A stretch of 39,845 nt of DNA, from NCBI RefSeq assembly GCF_900188345.1, contig NZ_FZOD01000081.1, positions 1-39,845 on the forward strand. Direction: 5' to 3'. This DNA comes from Streptosporangium subroseum. GTDB lineage: Bacteria > Actinomycetota > Actinomycetes > Streptosporangiales > Streptosporangiaceae. The position numbers and the translations under genes were made by a program. Below are positions 16,522 to 25,141 of the stretch, one piece after another (position 1 is the first letter of the stretch; each line of letters begins with the position of its first letter). Under the pieces are notes generated by a model. It was not told the origin of the DNA. It worked only from the letters and a program-made list of their open reading frames with translations, and did no database searches.

Positions 16522-16986
16522 ATGAGGACCTTCGCGAACATCACCGAGCTCAAGGCCGCCGTCGGCGAGCACTTCGGTCACACCGAATGGCGCCAGATCA
16601 GCCAGGAACAGGTCAACCTCTTCGCCGACGCGACCGGCGACCACCAGTGGATCCACGTGGACGTCGAGAGGGCGAAGGAGGGCCCGTTCGGGGGCACCAT
16701 CGCCCACGGCTATCTGAGCCTGTCGCTGCTGCCCCTGTTCATGAAGGAGCTGATCCAGGTGGGCGGCCTGGCCATGGGCATCAACTACGGGCTCAACAAG
16801 GTCCGCTTCCCCTCGCCGATCCTGGTCGGCGCGCGGATCCGCGCCGGGGCGGAGCTCGTCGACCTCAAGGGCACCCCTTCTGGCTACCTGGCGAACACGC
16901 GCCTGACCGTCGAGGTGGAGGGCCAGAAGAAGCCCGCCTGCATCGCGGAGACCCTCTCCCTCTACGTCCCCGCCGAGAGTCCCTGA
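16522..16986 (+). CDS. MaoC-family (R)-specific enoyl-CoA hydratase
   Basis: 154 aa, hot-dog fold. The catalytic motif is DATGDHQWIHVD (residues 36-47), with Asp40 and His45 as the expected catalytic pair, followed by GPFGGTIAHGYLSLSLLP. It hydrates trans-2-enoyl-CoA to (R)-3-hydroxyacyl-CoA, or acts on related thioesters, in the cytoplasm. Length and motif match the single-domain MaoC dehydratase family. ATG 16522 lies ten bases after the preceding stop. The 3' end carries the first unit of the intergenic tandem array, so its last residues are encoded by repeat sequence. Confidence 0.9.
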   Translation: MRTFANITELKAAVGEHFGHTEWRQISQEQVNLFADATGDHQWIHVDVERAKEGPFGGTIAHGYLSLSLLPLFMKELIQVGGLAMGINYGLNKVRFPSPILVGARIRAGAELVDLKGTPSGYLANTRLTVEVEGQKKPACIAETLSLYVPAESP

Positions 16987-17160
16987 GCTGGGTCGTCTGA
17001 GAGGTTCCTGAGCCTGGGGCGTCCGCGTCCCCGCCGAGAGCTCCCGGACCAGGGTCCGTCTACGTCCCCACCGAGAATTCCTAGGCCAGGGTCGTCCACG
17101 TCCCCACCGAGAGCTTCTGAGCTGGGTCGTCTACGTCCCCGACGAGAGCTCCTGGGCCAG
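16961..17160. repeat. Degenerate tandem array bridging two convergent gene ends
   Basis: The block ACGTCCCC(A/G)CCGAGAG-like occurs at 16964, 17025, 17062, 17098 and 17133. The last four are spaced by 37, 36 and 35 bases; a truncated unit lies between the first two. Each unit continues with a (C/T)CTGAGC(C/T)(A/G)GG-like block. The first unit contains the MaoC stop codon, and the last encodes the C-terminus and stop of the response regulator on the opposite strand. Confidence 0.85.
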
Positions 17161-17766
17161 GATCGCGGCCTGGACGCGACTGCGAAGACCCAGCTTGTTC
17201 AGCACCCTGCTGACATGGGTCTTCGTGGTCGCCTCCGCCATGCGCAGCTCGACGGAGATCTCCGCGTTCGACAGGCCCCGTCCGAGGCACACCAGCACCT
17301 CGTGCTCACGCGGAGTCAGGCTGCCTATCTCCTGCGGCCTGTACTCCGGAACCGCGGCCCCGAAGGCCGCGATCAGCCGCCGGGTGACCGACGGCGCGAT
17401 GAGCCCGTCCCCCCGGGCCACCACCCGCAGCGCCTCCACCAGCGCGTCGGCGTCGGTGTTCTTGAGCAGGAACCCGGCGGCCCCCGCCCGCAGCGCCCCG
17501 AAGACGTACTCGTCGATGTCGAAGGTGGTCAGGATCAGCACGTCGGCGACGCCGCTCAGCTCACGCGTCGCGGAGATCCCGTCGAGTTTCGGCATCCGGA
17601 TGTCCATCAGCACAACGTCGGGACGGAGTTCGAGAGCCATCGCGACGGCCTGCTCCCCGTCCGAGGCCTGACCGACGACCTCGATGTCCTCGTGACCGTC
17701 AAGGATGAGGACGATCCCGGTGCGGACCGCCGCGTGATCGTCGGCGACGAGGACTCGGATGGTCAC
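17131..17766 (-). CDS. NarL/DesR-type response regulator
   Basis: 211 aa from GTG 17766. The receiver domain (residues 1-120) has acidic pocket VADDH (8-11) and phospho-acceptor Asp55 in LMDIRMP; the switch residues are TT and K as usual. The C-terminal LuxR/GerE HTH (about 145-205) includes LTPREHEVLVCLGRGLSNAE and TTKTHVSRVLNKLGLRSR. It overlaps the histidine kinase stop by GTGA, so the pair is co-translated. The kinase should phosphorylate Asp55. Target genes are unknown; the membrane protein at 19025 is a neighbour candidate. Its 3' end lies in the tandem array. Confidence 0.92.
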   Translation of the reverse strand: MTIRVLVADDHAAVRTGIVLILDGHEDIEVVGQASDGEQAVAMALELRPDVVLMDIRMPKLDGISATRELSGVADVLILTTFDIDEYVFGALRAGAAGFLLKNTDADALVEALRVVARGDGLIAPSVTRRLIAAFGAAVPEYRPQEIGSLTPREHEVLVCLGRGLSNAEISVELRMAEATTKTHVSRVLNKLGLRSRVQAAILAQELSSGT

Positions 17767-18902
17767 GGGGTCTCCCAGGTGGGTAGTTCGGCTCGGACCC
17801 GCCAGCCGTCGTCGTGGGGTCCGGCCTCGAAGGCGCCGCCGACGAGAGCCGTCCGTTCTCGCATGCCGATGATCCCCGCACCCGCGCCGGAAAGACCCTG
17901 TCCGACGCCGTCGACGGGATTGTCCACGGTGAGCGTGACCAGGCCGGGCCGGTAGCCGATCACCACGTCGGCGACCTTGCCGCCGTGCTTGAGCGCGTTG
18001 GTCAGGGACTCCTGGACGATCCGGTATCCGGCTAGGTCCACCGAGGCGGGCAGCCGGCGGGCGTCGCCATCCACGCGCAGCCGTACGTCCAGCCCCGCCT
18101 CCCGCGCCCGCTTCGCCAGCTCGTCGGCCTCGGCCACCCGCCGCCGGGTCGCCTCCGTCTCCTCGCCGTCCTGCCGGAGCAACTCGATCATGGTGCGCAT
18201 CTCGGCCATGCCCTGGACACTGTTCTCCCGGATGGACTCCAGCACCTCCCGTATGGTCTGCGCGCTCAGATCCTTGCGGGAGAGCACGGCCGTGGACTGG
18301 ATGGCGATCGCACTGAAGTGGTTGGCGATCATGTCATGCAGCTCCCTCGCCATCCGGGTCCGCTCGGCGTTCACCGCGGCCCGCTGATCCAACTCGGCCA
18401 GCCGCGACACCTGCTCGGCCCCGGCCCGCTCGGACTCCGCCTGATCCCGGTGCTGTCGTACGATCACTCCGGTGATGACCGGGGTGATCCCGACCAGGCC
18501 GAGCTGGACGATGGCCAGGGCCAGGACGCTCAGGTCGCGGGAGATGAATCCCGCGGCCGTTCCGCCGACGACGGCGAAGACCGAGGTGATGCCGAGCATC
18601 CACTTGCCCAGCCTGCGCGGGCCGTACAGGACGGCGGCGTAGATATTGTCGGTGAAGACCAGAATCGTGCCCATGGACGGGCCGACCAGGCTGTCGCCGA
18701 CGATGGCGACGACGCCCAGCGCCAGAGCGGCCAGCGGCGCCCTCCGCCGTACCACGACCCCGAGACAGGCGACCAGCAGCGGCGCGGCGAGCAGGTAGGC
18801 GGGGGTGCCCCGATGAACGTAGGCACTCGCCGCGATCAGGATGAGACCGCCGACGAAGCACACCGCGGCCCACAGCGCGTCGTCTCGTCTCATGCCCTTC
18901 AT
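17763..18902 (-). CDS. DesK/NarX-type sensor histidine kinase
   Basis: 379 aa from ATG 18902, preceded by GAGGTG five bases upstream (a further upstream ATG 18956 is less likely). Five to six hydrophobic segments span about residues 10-150, with no sizeable extracellular domain, so it probably senses membrane state. The HisKA_3 dimerisation helix has RTRMARELHDMIANHF, with phospho-His at about residue 189. The C-terminal ATPase domain has ESLTNALKHG (N box) and GAGIIGMRERTALVGG (G boxes). It works with the adjacent regulator. Signal is unknown. Confidence 0.9.
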   Translation of the reverse strand: MKGMRRDDALWAAVCFVGGLILIAASAYVHRGTPAYLLAAPLLVACLGVVVRRRAPLAALALGVVAIVGDSLVGPSMGTILVFTDNIYAAVLYGPRRLGKWMLGITSVFAVVGGTAAGFISRDLSVLALAIVQLGLVGITPVITGVIVRQHRDQAESERAGAEQVSRLAELDQRAAVNAERTRMARELHDMIANHFSAIAIQSTAVLSRKDLSAQTIREVLESIRENSVQGMAEMRTMIELLRQDGEETEATRRRVAEADELAKRAREAGLDVRLRVDGDARRLPASVDLAGYRIVQESLTNALKHGGKVADVVIGYRPGLVTLTVDNPVDGVGQGLSGAGAGIIGMRERTALVGGAFEAGPHDDGWRVRAELPTWETP

Positions 18903-19024
18903 CTCATCACCTCGGTACGGCCTGCTGATCCTGCGGCGGACGGGACCGTCGTACACACAAAGATGTAGACCGGTTCATCAGCGCCGACGATGCCCCGCCA
19001 GGCACCCGCTGTGACCCTGGAACC

Positions 19025-19573
19025 ATGATTCTGGCGATTATCATCGGCTGCGAGATCGGATTCTGGGTCCTTCTGGGGCTGGGACTCGCCTCTCGATATC
19101 TGTGGGGCATGAGGCGGCTCAGCACCGCGCTGCTGCTGGCGGTGCCGCTGGTCGACGTGGTCCTGCTGGGCGCAGCCGTCGTCGACATGCGCGGCGGCGC
19201 CGAGGCGGACTGGCGCCATGGCCTGGCCGCGGCCTACATCGCCTACTCGATCGTCTTCGGCCACCGGACCGTCAAATGGGCCGACGCCAAGTTCGCCCAC
19301 CGCTTCGCGGACGGCCCCGAGCCGTGGAAGCCCCCGGCGGGCGGCATGGCCAGGACACGGTACGAGTGGGGCATCTGGCTCCGGATCGTCGTCGCGTACG
19401 GCATCGCCTGCGCCCTGCTGCTCGGCCTGACATGGATCGTGGACGATCCCTCACGGACTGGGGCGCTGACCGCCTTCATGGGCAGCCTGCTCAGGATTCC
19501 GCTGATCGCCGCGATCTGGCCGGTGAGCTACAGCCTGTTCCCGAAGAAGGTCGCCGGCGACTCCAAGGCGTGA
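19025..19573 (+). CDS. Integral membrane protein of unknown function
   Basis: 182 aa with about five hydrophobic segments: 3-22, 34-54, 65-80 (weaker), 117-137 and 146-170. An inter-helix stretch, HRTVKWADAKFAHRFADGPE, is polar. The overall layout recalls YmcC-type proteins of Firmicutes, which lack a known function; this is a weak recollection. It starts 68 bases beyond the furthest upstream start of the divergent kinase gene, and might be controlled by that pair. Start is supported by the hydrophobic N-terminus; no strong ribosome site is visible. Confidence 0.65.
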   Translation: MILAIIIGCEIGFWVLLGLGLASRYLWGMRRLSTALLLAVPLVDVVLLGAAVVDMRGGAEADWRHGLAAAYIAYSIVFGHRTVKWADAKFAHRFADGPEPWKPPAGGMARTRYEWGIWLRIVVAYGIACALLLGLTWIVDDPSRTGALTAFMGSLLRIPLIAAIWPVSYSLFPKKVAGDSKA

Positions 19574-19585
19574 CCTCCTACCCCC

Positions 19586-19687
19586 TGTGAAGCGGCTCCC
19601 ACCGCCGTGACCCCGGGCCTGTGAAGCGGCTCCCACCGCCGTGACCCCGGGCCTGTGAAGCGGCTCCCACCGCCGTGACCCCGGGCC
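19586..19687. repeat. 34-bp unit repeated three times exactly
   Basis: Three identical, adjacent 34-bp copies start at 19586, 19620 and 19654, beginning TGTGAAGCGGCTCCCACCGC. The array begins 13 bases after the membrane-protein stop. Each unit holds a partial inverted repeat, so it may also act as a terminator. Confidence 0.95.
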
Positions 19688-19949
19688 GAGGCGGAAACCC
19701 GTTTCCCGGCGCCGTTGCGCCTCCCCCGATCATCCAACCCGTGGCCCCTGATCCGACACGCCCCACGTGATCAAGTCAGGTCCCGGGCCAGAGCCCAGGA
19801 GCCGGTACGGTGCCGGTCCGGATGTGCCGCAAGGGAGCCGGTTCCCTCGCGTGCGGCGGGAGATCCGACATCGAGGGGCAGGTCAGAAGGGGATCCGTCA
19901 ACCGGTTCGAGGCATCGCTCAAGACCCGCTATGATTACTTAAGCAACGA
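19688..19949. promoter_or_regulatory. Promoter region of tRNA-Arg
   Basis: No gene seen. TATGAT at 19930-19935 is a good -10 box. A TTCGAG-like -35 lies 18 bases upstream, and the tRNA starts 14 bases after the -10 box. The rest of the spacer is unremarkable high-GC DNA. Confidence 0.55.
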
Positions 19950-20022
19950 GCAGCCGTAGCTCAATGGATAGAGCATCTGACTACGGATCAGAAGGTTGGG
20001 GTTTCGAGTACCTCCGGCTGCA
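19950..20022 (+). tRNA. tRNA-Arg (anticodon ACG)
   Basis: 73 nt cloverleaf. Acceptor GCAGCCG (19950-19956) pairs with CGGCTGC (20015-20021); D stem GCTC/GAGC; anticodon stem TCTGA/TCAGA around loop CTACGGA, so the anticodon is ACG (19983-19985). The T stem GGGGT/ACCTC closes a normal TTCGAGT loop. The last T-stem pair (53-61) is T-A rather than the near-universal G-C, a compensated change. CCA is not encoded (CAG follows the discriminator A). As the integrase gene lies just downstream, the tRNA 3' half is the probable attachment site and may be element-derived. Confidence 0.93.
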
Positions 20023-20030
20023 CAGCAGGT

Positions 20031-20065
20031 CAAAGGCCCTTCGGGATGATCCCGGAGGGCCTTTT
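20031..20065 (+). terminator. tRNA-Arg terminator hairpin
   Basis: AAAGGCCCTTCGGGA pairs with TCCCGGAGGGCCTTT (one wobble) around a TGA loop and runs into TTT (to 20065). It is nine bases beyond the tRNA, and nearly identical in sequence to the hairpin at 21071-21107. Confidence 0.85.
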
Positions 20066-20145
20066 TCATGCCCGTACAGCAGCGTTGTACAGCAACGCAG
20101 CCGCACACAGACGTCTCCTACCCTCCGAGCCGCCGGCCGCTCTGC

Positions 20146-20925
20146 TCAGACGCCGCCGAAGCCCTCCTGTAGACGGCGAACCCAGTCCGCAGGGAAGACT
20201 CGCTCAAGCCGCTCCTTGCTGGTCGCCAGCAGACCCTCTTTCGCCAAGGGAAGCAGGGCGCGGTCCTGGACGGCCTTGTGCTTCTCGGGTGCCGGGCAGA
20301 TCAGTACGGCGAGGATCCGGCATGCCCGTTGGATCTCTGGGACTCCGGTAGCGTCGACCATCTTCTTAATGGGCTCCCAAGCAGCTCGCACGGCGAGGCG
20401 CACCAGTGCTTCCAAGAAGGGCTTACGATCCTCGGCCTCGCGAGACTGCATGATGATCGTCGTCACGTACTCCGGTATTTGGTCCATGGCTTCTTCGAAC
20501 TTCTTTATGGCCTCGGCCATGGCCGCGAGAAGATCACACCAGAGATGATCATTGATTCGTTTTCTGGCCTCTCGTGGGTCGCTTCCACCGAATTCTTTGT
20601 CCAACTTCTTGATCACAGAGCAGACAAGGATATCGCCGACTTTCTGAATGTGGTCGACGGTTTTTGGATTCTCGGACAACCAGTCAGCAAGATCTACTTT
20701 TGCGGTGTCCGTAGCAGCCTGTCGCGCCTTGGAGGGCTTTGGCCGCCCCTTGGGAGGTAGAGCCTTCACCCATCTGAAGTTGCAGCGCTCTCTCGCCTCT
20801 TGACGGGGGACAGGGGATGGATCGCGAGCCAGCTTGAGGCTGTGGGACCAGCCGTGCTCTACCCCGCCACACGCACATTTGCAAGAGTGTCCTTCGGCAC
20901 TTTCGCAATTTTTCGGGTGCACCAT
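20146..20925 (-). CDS. Hypothetical protein with N-terminal Cys-rich motif (AICE edge)
   Basis: 259 aa from ATG 20925, with GGAGG four bases upstream. Residues 1-30 contain MVHPKNCESAEGHSCKCACG followed by GVEHGW; four Cys and two His suggest a zinc-binding knuckle. A basic linker follows (KALPPKGRPKPSKARQAATD), then a mostly alpha-helical region of about 180 residues with no motif I know. It sits between the attachment-site tRNA and the integrase on the element's edge, transcribed away from the integrase end. GC is a little lower than the chromosomal genes. It may be cargo; function is unknown. Confidence 0.6.
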   Translation of the reverse strand: MVHPKNCESAEGHSCKCACGGVEHGWSHSLKLARDPSPVPRQEARERCNFRWVKALPPKGRPKPSKARQAATDTAKVDLADWLSENPKTVDHIQKVGDILVCSVIKKLDKEFGGSDPREARKRINDHLWCDLLAAMAEAIKKFEEAMDQIPEYVTTIIMQSREAEDRKPFLEALVRLAVRAAWEPIKKMVDATGVPEIQRACRILAVLICPAPEKHKAVQDRALLPLAKEGLLATSKERLERVFPADWVRRLQEGFGGV

Positions 20926-21070
20926 ACGCCCTCCGATTCGTTCGACACGACAGCGATCGAGCGACCAACCGGAAGCCCCATTTCTTTTAAATCACAAACT
21001 ACGAATTGCGAAATGATCGCAGCGGCCAGGTCCGTCTATCTCTTTAGACATGAGAAGACGACGTGCACGC

Positions 21071-21107
21071 TCAAAGGCCCTTAGGGATGATCCCTAAGGG
21101 CCTTTGA
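21071..21107. terminator. Perfect hairpin downstream of integrase
   Basis: AAAGGCCCTTAGGGA pairs exactly with TCCCTAAGGGCCTTT around a TGA loop, flanked by TC/GA. It lies 17 bases past the integrase stop (minus strand) and should end the long element operon. It differs from the tRNA terminator at 20030-20066 at only three positions. Confidence 0.85.
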
Positions 21108-21123
21108 GGTAATGCAAAATCGA

Positions 21124-22368
21124 CTATTTCCCGTTTGAGAAGTCAAGACTTTGGTTGAGTCGATCGAGCGCCTTACGGGTTTCGGGGCTTGGAATCTGTG
21201 TGTAGACGTCCATGGTCATCGAGATCTGCGAATGGCGCAGGATGCGCATCGCCACACGTGGGTGAACGTCGAGGGCGGCCAGAAGCGAGGCGCAGGTGTG
21301 CCGGGTGTCATGGACGCGGATGCGGGAGACACCCGCTTTACGGCGTTGAACCTCGAAAGATCGGTTGAAGTTGCGCGGCTCGATCGGTGTGCCGTTCCTC
21401 GTGGTGAAGACGAGATCGGAGTCCTTCCACTTCGCTCCGGCCGCCTTGCGGGCCTCCTCCTGAGTTCGCTGGCGGTGTCTGAGCGCAGTGATGCACAGGC
21501 CGAGCAGCGGAAGCGATGCGGTGGAGTCGTCGGTTTTGGTCGTCTCGCGGTGCAGGAGCTCTCCCCCGACACGGTTGAGCTGTCGAGAGATCCACACTTG
21601 TTCTCCACCGAGGTCGACGCAGTCCCAGGCGAGGCCGAGTACCTCGCCCCGCCGCAGGCCCAGAACGAGGATCAGCACGTAGGCCGCGTAAAGCGGATCA
21701 TCCTCCGCCCACAGGTGTTCAAGGAACCTCCGGGCCTCGTCGACACCCCACGCCACGTGCTGGCGCTTTTTCTTGGTCTTGCTTGGGTTGGGCAGGGTGG
21801 TCAACGCCGCGGCGTTCTTGGAGATCAGCTCTTCTCGGATGGCGTTGCCAAGCGCGGAGCGCAGGACGCGGCGGATGCCCGCGATTGTGCTCCGGGACGG
21901 ATATCCCTTGCAGCACTTTCCGATGGCGCAGCATCGCCGCTTGGCTTCCGCTCGCCGGTGATCCTTCTTCTGGTCACAGCAGGTGCAGAGAGTGGCCAAC
22001 GTGTTCAGCCACGTCTGAACCTCGCGGACCGTGAGCTTGTCGAGCCGCTTCTTACCCAGGCCGGGGACGATGTAGAGCCGAACCAGCGGCTCATAGGCCA
22101 CGTAGGTCGTCGGTTCCAGGTTGGGTTTGATCACCTCGGCGAGCCAGCGCGTCAGATAGACGGCAAGGGTGGGGTGTTTGGTGGCCACCGGTCCCTTGCT
22201 CGCGAGGTCGTGGAGCTTGAGCCACTTCTCATGGGTCTCCTCGCGGGTCTTGCCGTAGGCCCATTTGCGGGTCTTCTTCCCTTCTGGCGTGGTGACCCAG
22301 ACGTAGCCGGCCCATCCGTCCTTGTACGGGAAGACCGAGCCCTCACCATTCGCGCGCTTGCCCATCAG
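21124..22368 (-). CDS. int: Tyrosine-type site-specific integrase (AICE)
   Basis: About 414 aa. The N-terminal AP2-like arm-binding part starts MGKRANGEGSVFPYKDGWAG. The SAM-like core-binding domain contains a Cys-rich insertion (residues about 127-152: CTCCDQKKDHRR, then CCAIGKCCKG), seen in many AICE integrases and probably zinc-binding. The catalytic domain has Arg in GLRRGE (about 238), His352 and Arg355 in VHDTRHTCAS, His378 in LRHSQ, and Tyr388 in MDVYTQI as the nucleophile; all five key residues are present. It overlaps xis by ATGA. It should integrate the element into the tRNA-Arg 3' end. Distance to the tRNA is unusually large (1.1 kb) because of the inserted hypothetical gene. Confidence 0.95.
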   Translation of the reverse strand: MMGKRANGEGSVFPYKDGWAGYVWVTTPEGKKTRKWAYGKTREETHEKWLKLHDLASKGPVATKHPTLAVYLTRWLAEVIKPNLEPTTYVAYEPLVRLYIVPGLGKKRLDKLTVREVQTWLNTLATLCTCCDQKKDHRRAEAKRRCCAIGKCCKGYPSRSTIAGIRRVLRSALGNAIREELISKNAAALTTLPNPSKTKKKRQHVAWGVDEARRFLEHLWAEDDPLYAAYVLILVLGLRRGEVLGLAWDCVDLGGEQVWISRQLNRVGGELLHRETTKTDDSTASLPLLGLCITALRHRQRTQEEARKAAGAKWKDSDLVFTTRNGTPIEPRNFNRSFEVQRRKAGVSRIRVHDTRHTCASLLAALDVHPRVAMRILRHSQISMTMDVYTQIPSPETRKALDRLNQSLDFSNGK

Positions 22369-22536
22369 GCGGCCTCCTCGCAGAGTCGGGTCACGTAGTC
22401 GTTCAGGGCGGATTCGGGGATGCGTCGGCAGCGCACGTTGACCATGACCGAGTCGAGTTCGCCGGAGCGGATGAGGGCGTAGAGCGTCCACCTGCTGACC
22501 TGGAGAGCGGCCATCGCCTGCGGGACGGTGAGTAAC

Positions 22537-22547
<11 letters not shown>
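22365..22547 (-). CDS. xis: Excisionase (Xis), helix-turn-helix
   Basis: 60 aa from ATG 22547, with GGGAGGT four bases upstream. A MerR-like winged helix, KLLTVPQAMAALQVSRWTLY followed by ALIRSGELDSVMVN, then RRIPESALNDYV, is the typical small excisionase/recombination directionality fold of AICEs. It bends DNA to steer the integrase toward excision. It overlaps the 3' end of rep by 11 bases and int by four bases, so the three are co-translated. Confidence 0.92.
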
Positions 22548-23910
<1,363 letters not shown>

Positions 23911-24013
23911 GATGGGTGTGTCCTTTTCCGGGCTGTTGGGTTCGGTGCGGGATGGCCCCCGACGTGGCGGACGTCTTGGCGGATGTGTGGTCACGCCGGG
24001 GGCGCCGAGAGGC

Positions 24014-24160
24014 TCAGCAGAAGCCGAGGCCCTCGCAGTGCTCACAGGTCGGGCCGTAGCTGTCGACGCCGGTTCCGCCGCAGTGGCAGCACAGCCAGCG
24101 CTTGGGGGCGATGTCGACGAGCGGGCCACGGTCGTCGGAGTCGTCAGGGTCGTCGGTCAT
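24014..24160 (-). CDS. Small zinc-finger protein of the AICE
   Basis: 48 aa, too short for routine calling. ATG 24160 has AGGTGG just upstream, and the stop of the preceding gene overlaps its start by ATGA. The acidic N-terminus MTDDPDDSDDRG precedes RWLCCHCGGTGVDSYGPTCE and HCEGLGFC, two CxxCxG-like knuckles resembling half a DnaJ zinc domain. It may help the Rep or Tra protein; the role is unknown. It lies in the element operon between the small 24157 gene and rep. Confidence 0.8.
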   Translation of the reverse strand: MTDDPDDSDDRGPLVDIAPKRWLCCHCGGTGVDSYGPTCEHCEGLGFC

Positions 24161-24333
24161 GCGATCCACCTGCTGACGTCGCGGTTGGGGGCGGTATTGA
24201 TGAACACGCGCCAGGTGTAGGGGCGCTTCAGGCGCGGGCGGATCGGTGAGATGGAGCCGACCGGGAGGACCGTGCGGATCTTGTTGAGGGTGTAGGCGAG
24301 TTCGGCGTAGGTGCCGTCGATGCGGATGCGCAT
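24157..24333 (-). CDS. Small conserved AICE protein of unknown function
   Basis: 58 aa from ATG 24333, with GAAGGAA seven bases upstream: MRIRIDGTYAELAYTLNKIR followed by TVLPVGSISP and a basic RPRLKRPYTWRVFINTAP. A mixed alpha/beta layout with a basic face suggests nucleic-acid binding. Stop overlaps the next gene (ATGA). The position between the DUF2637 gene and rep is typical for small spd-type proteins of such elements, but I cannot name it. Confidence 0.75.
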   Translation of the reverse strand: MRIRIDGTYAELAYTLNKIRTVLPVGSISPIRPRLKRPYTWRVFINTAPNRDVSRWIA

Positions 24334-24349
24334 GGGAATTTCCTTCGGT

Positions 24350-25105
24350 TCAGGCGGGTTCAGGGCTCTCGCGCAGGGTGCGCAGCAGGTCGGAGGCGAG
24401 TTGGCTGGACACCCCGAGGCGGGTGCGCAGGGTGTCGCGGGTGATGGGTTTGCCGTGCCGGGCGTGGTGTTCGTCGGCGACGCGGCGGGCGTAGTCCAGG
24501 AGCGGGCCAGCCGTACCGCTGTCGTTCTGGCCGTTCTCGGCCCCGTTCTGGGATTCGTTCTGGCCGGGAACGGCGAGGCCGGGTAGCGGGGCGGGCGCGG
24601 CGGATCCGGTGGCGCCCTCGGGGACGGCACCCGCCGCGGGGACGGTCTGCGGCACGGCGTCCGGGACGGGGACGAGGGCCGGGGACGGTTCGGGACGGGG
24701 GTCGGTTGCGCGGCGCTCCAGCATGGAGACCGCGATCAGAAAGGCGCCGGCAGGGGTTGCGGCGGTGATCCACCCCCAGGCGGAGGGTTCGGCCTGGGCG
24801 AGGTTGGCGGCCAGCGACAGGGCGATCCCGCTGATGAGAACGAGAGTGGGCCAGGAGATCCAGCCGTCCCGTTGGCGTCCGTTCTTCTTGTCGCGTTGCC
24901 GTTCGCGGGCGGCCATGACGCAGGTGAGGTCGACGCAGATGGCCACGGCCCAGGCCATCCACCCTGACTGTCCGTGCTGGGTGGCGGTGTCGCGGATGTG
25001 GGTGAAGCTGCCGGCCCCGGCGATCGCGGCGAGGATCAGTACCGGTGCGGAGTCGGCCAGCCGGACGGCCAGGCGGGACGCGGTCGGGGGCGTGGTCGCG
25101 CTCAC
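24350..25105 (-). CDS. DUF2637 membrane protein (Spd-like)
   Basis: 251 aa from GTG 25105, with GAAGGAG ten bases upstream. Four hydrophobic segments fill the first half: APVLILAAIAGAGSF, MAWAVAICVDLTCVM, LVLISGIALSLAANL and a segment ending FLIAVSM. The charged loop ARERQRDKKNGRQRD fits the DUF2637 pattern. The C-terminal half is Pro/Ala-rich, then a helical domain with PITRDTLRTRLGVSSQLASD that reads like an HTH. DUF2637 proteins accompany TraB in Streptomyces plasmids and are thought to aid intramycelial spread (established context). Function remains inference. Confidence 0.8.
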   Translation of the reverse strand: MSATTPPTASRLAVRLADSAPVLILAAIAGAGSFTHIRDTATQHGQSGWMAWAVAICVDLTCVMAARERQRDKKNGRQRDGWISWPTLVLISGIALSLAANLAQAEPSAWGWITAATPAGAFLIAVSMLERRATDPRPEPSPALVPVPDAVPQTVPAAGAVPEGATGSAAPAPLPGLAVPGQNESQNGAENGQNDSGTAGPLLDYARRVADEHHARHGKPITRDTLRTRLGVSSQLASDLLRTLRESPEPA

Positions 25106-25141
25106 GGCGAGGGTTCTCCTTCCCGCTCGGGGGATGAGGGA

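Noticed and set aside
16961..17160. Possible CRISPR array
   Set aside because: Units are contiguous degenerate tandem copies with no unique spacers, and no cas genes are present.
19586..19687. Possible CRISPR array
   Set aside because: Three identical head-to-tail copies without spacers.
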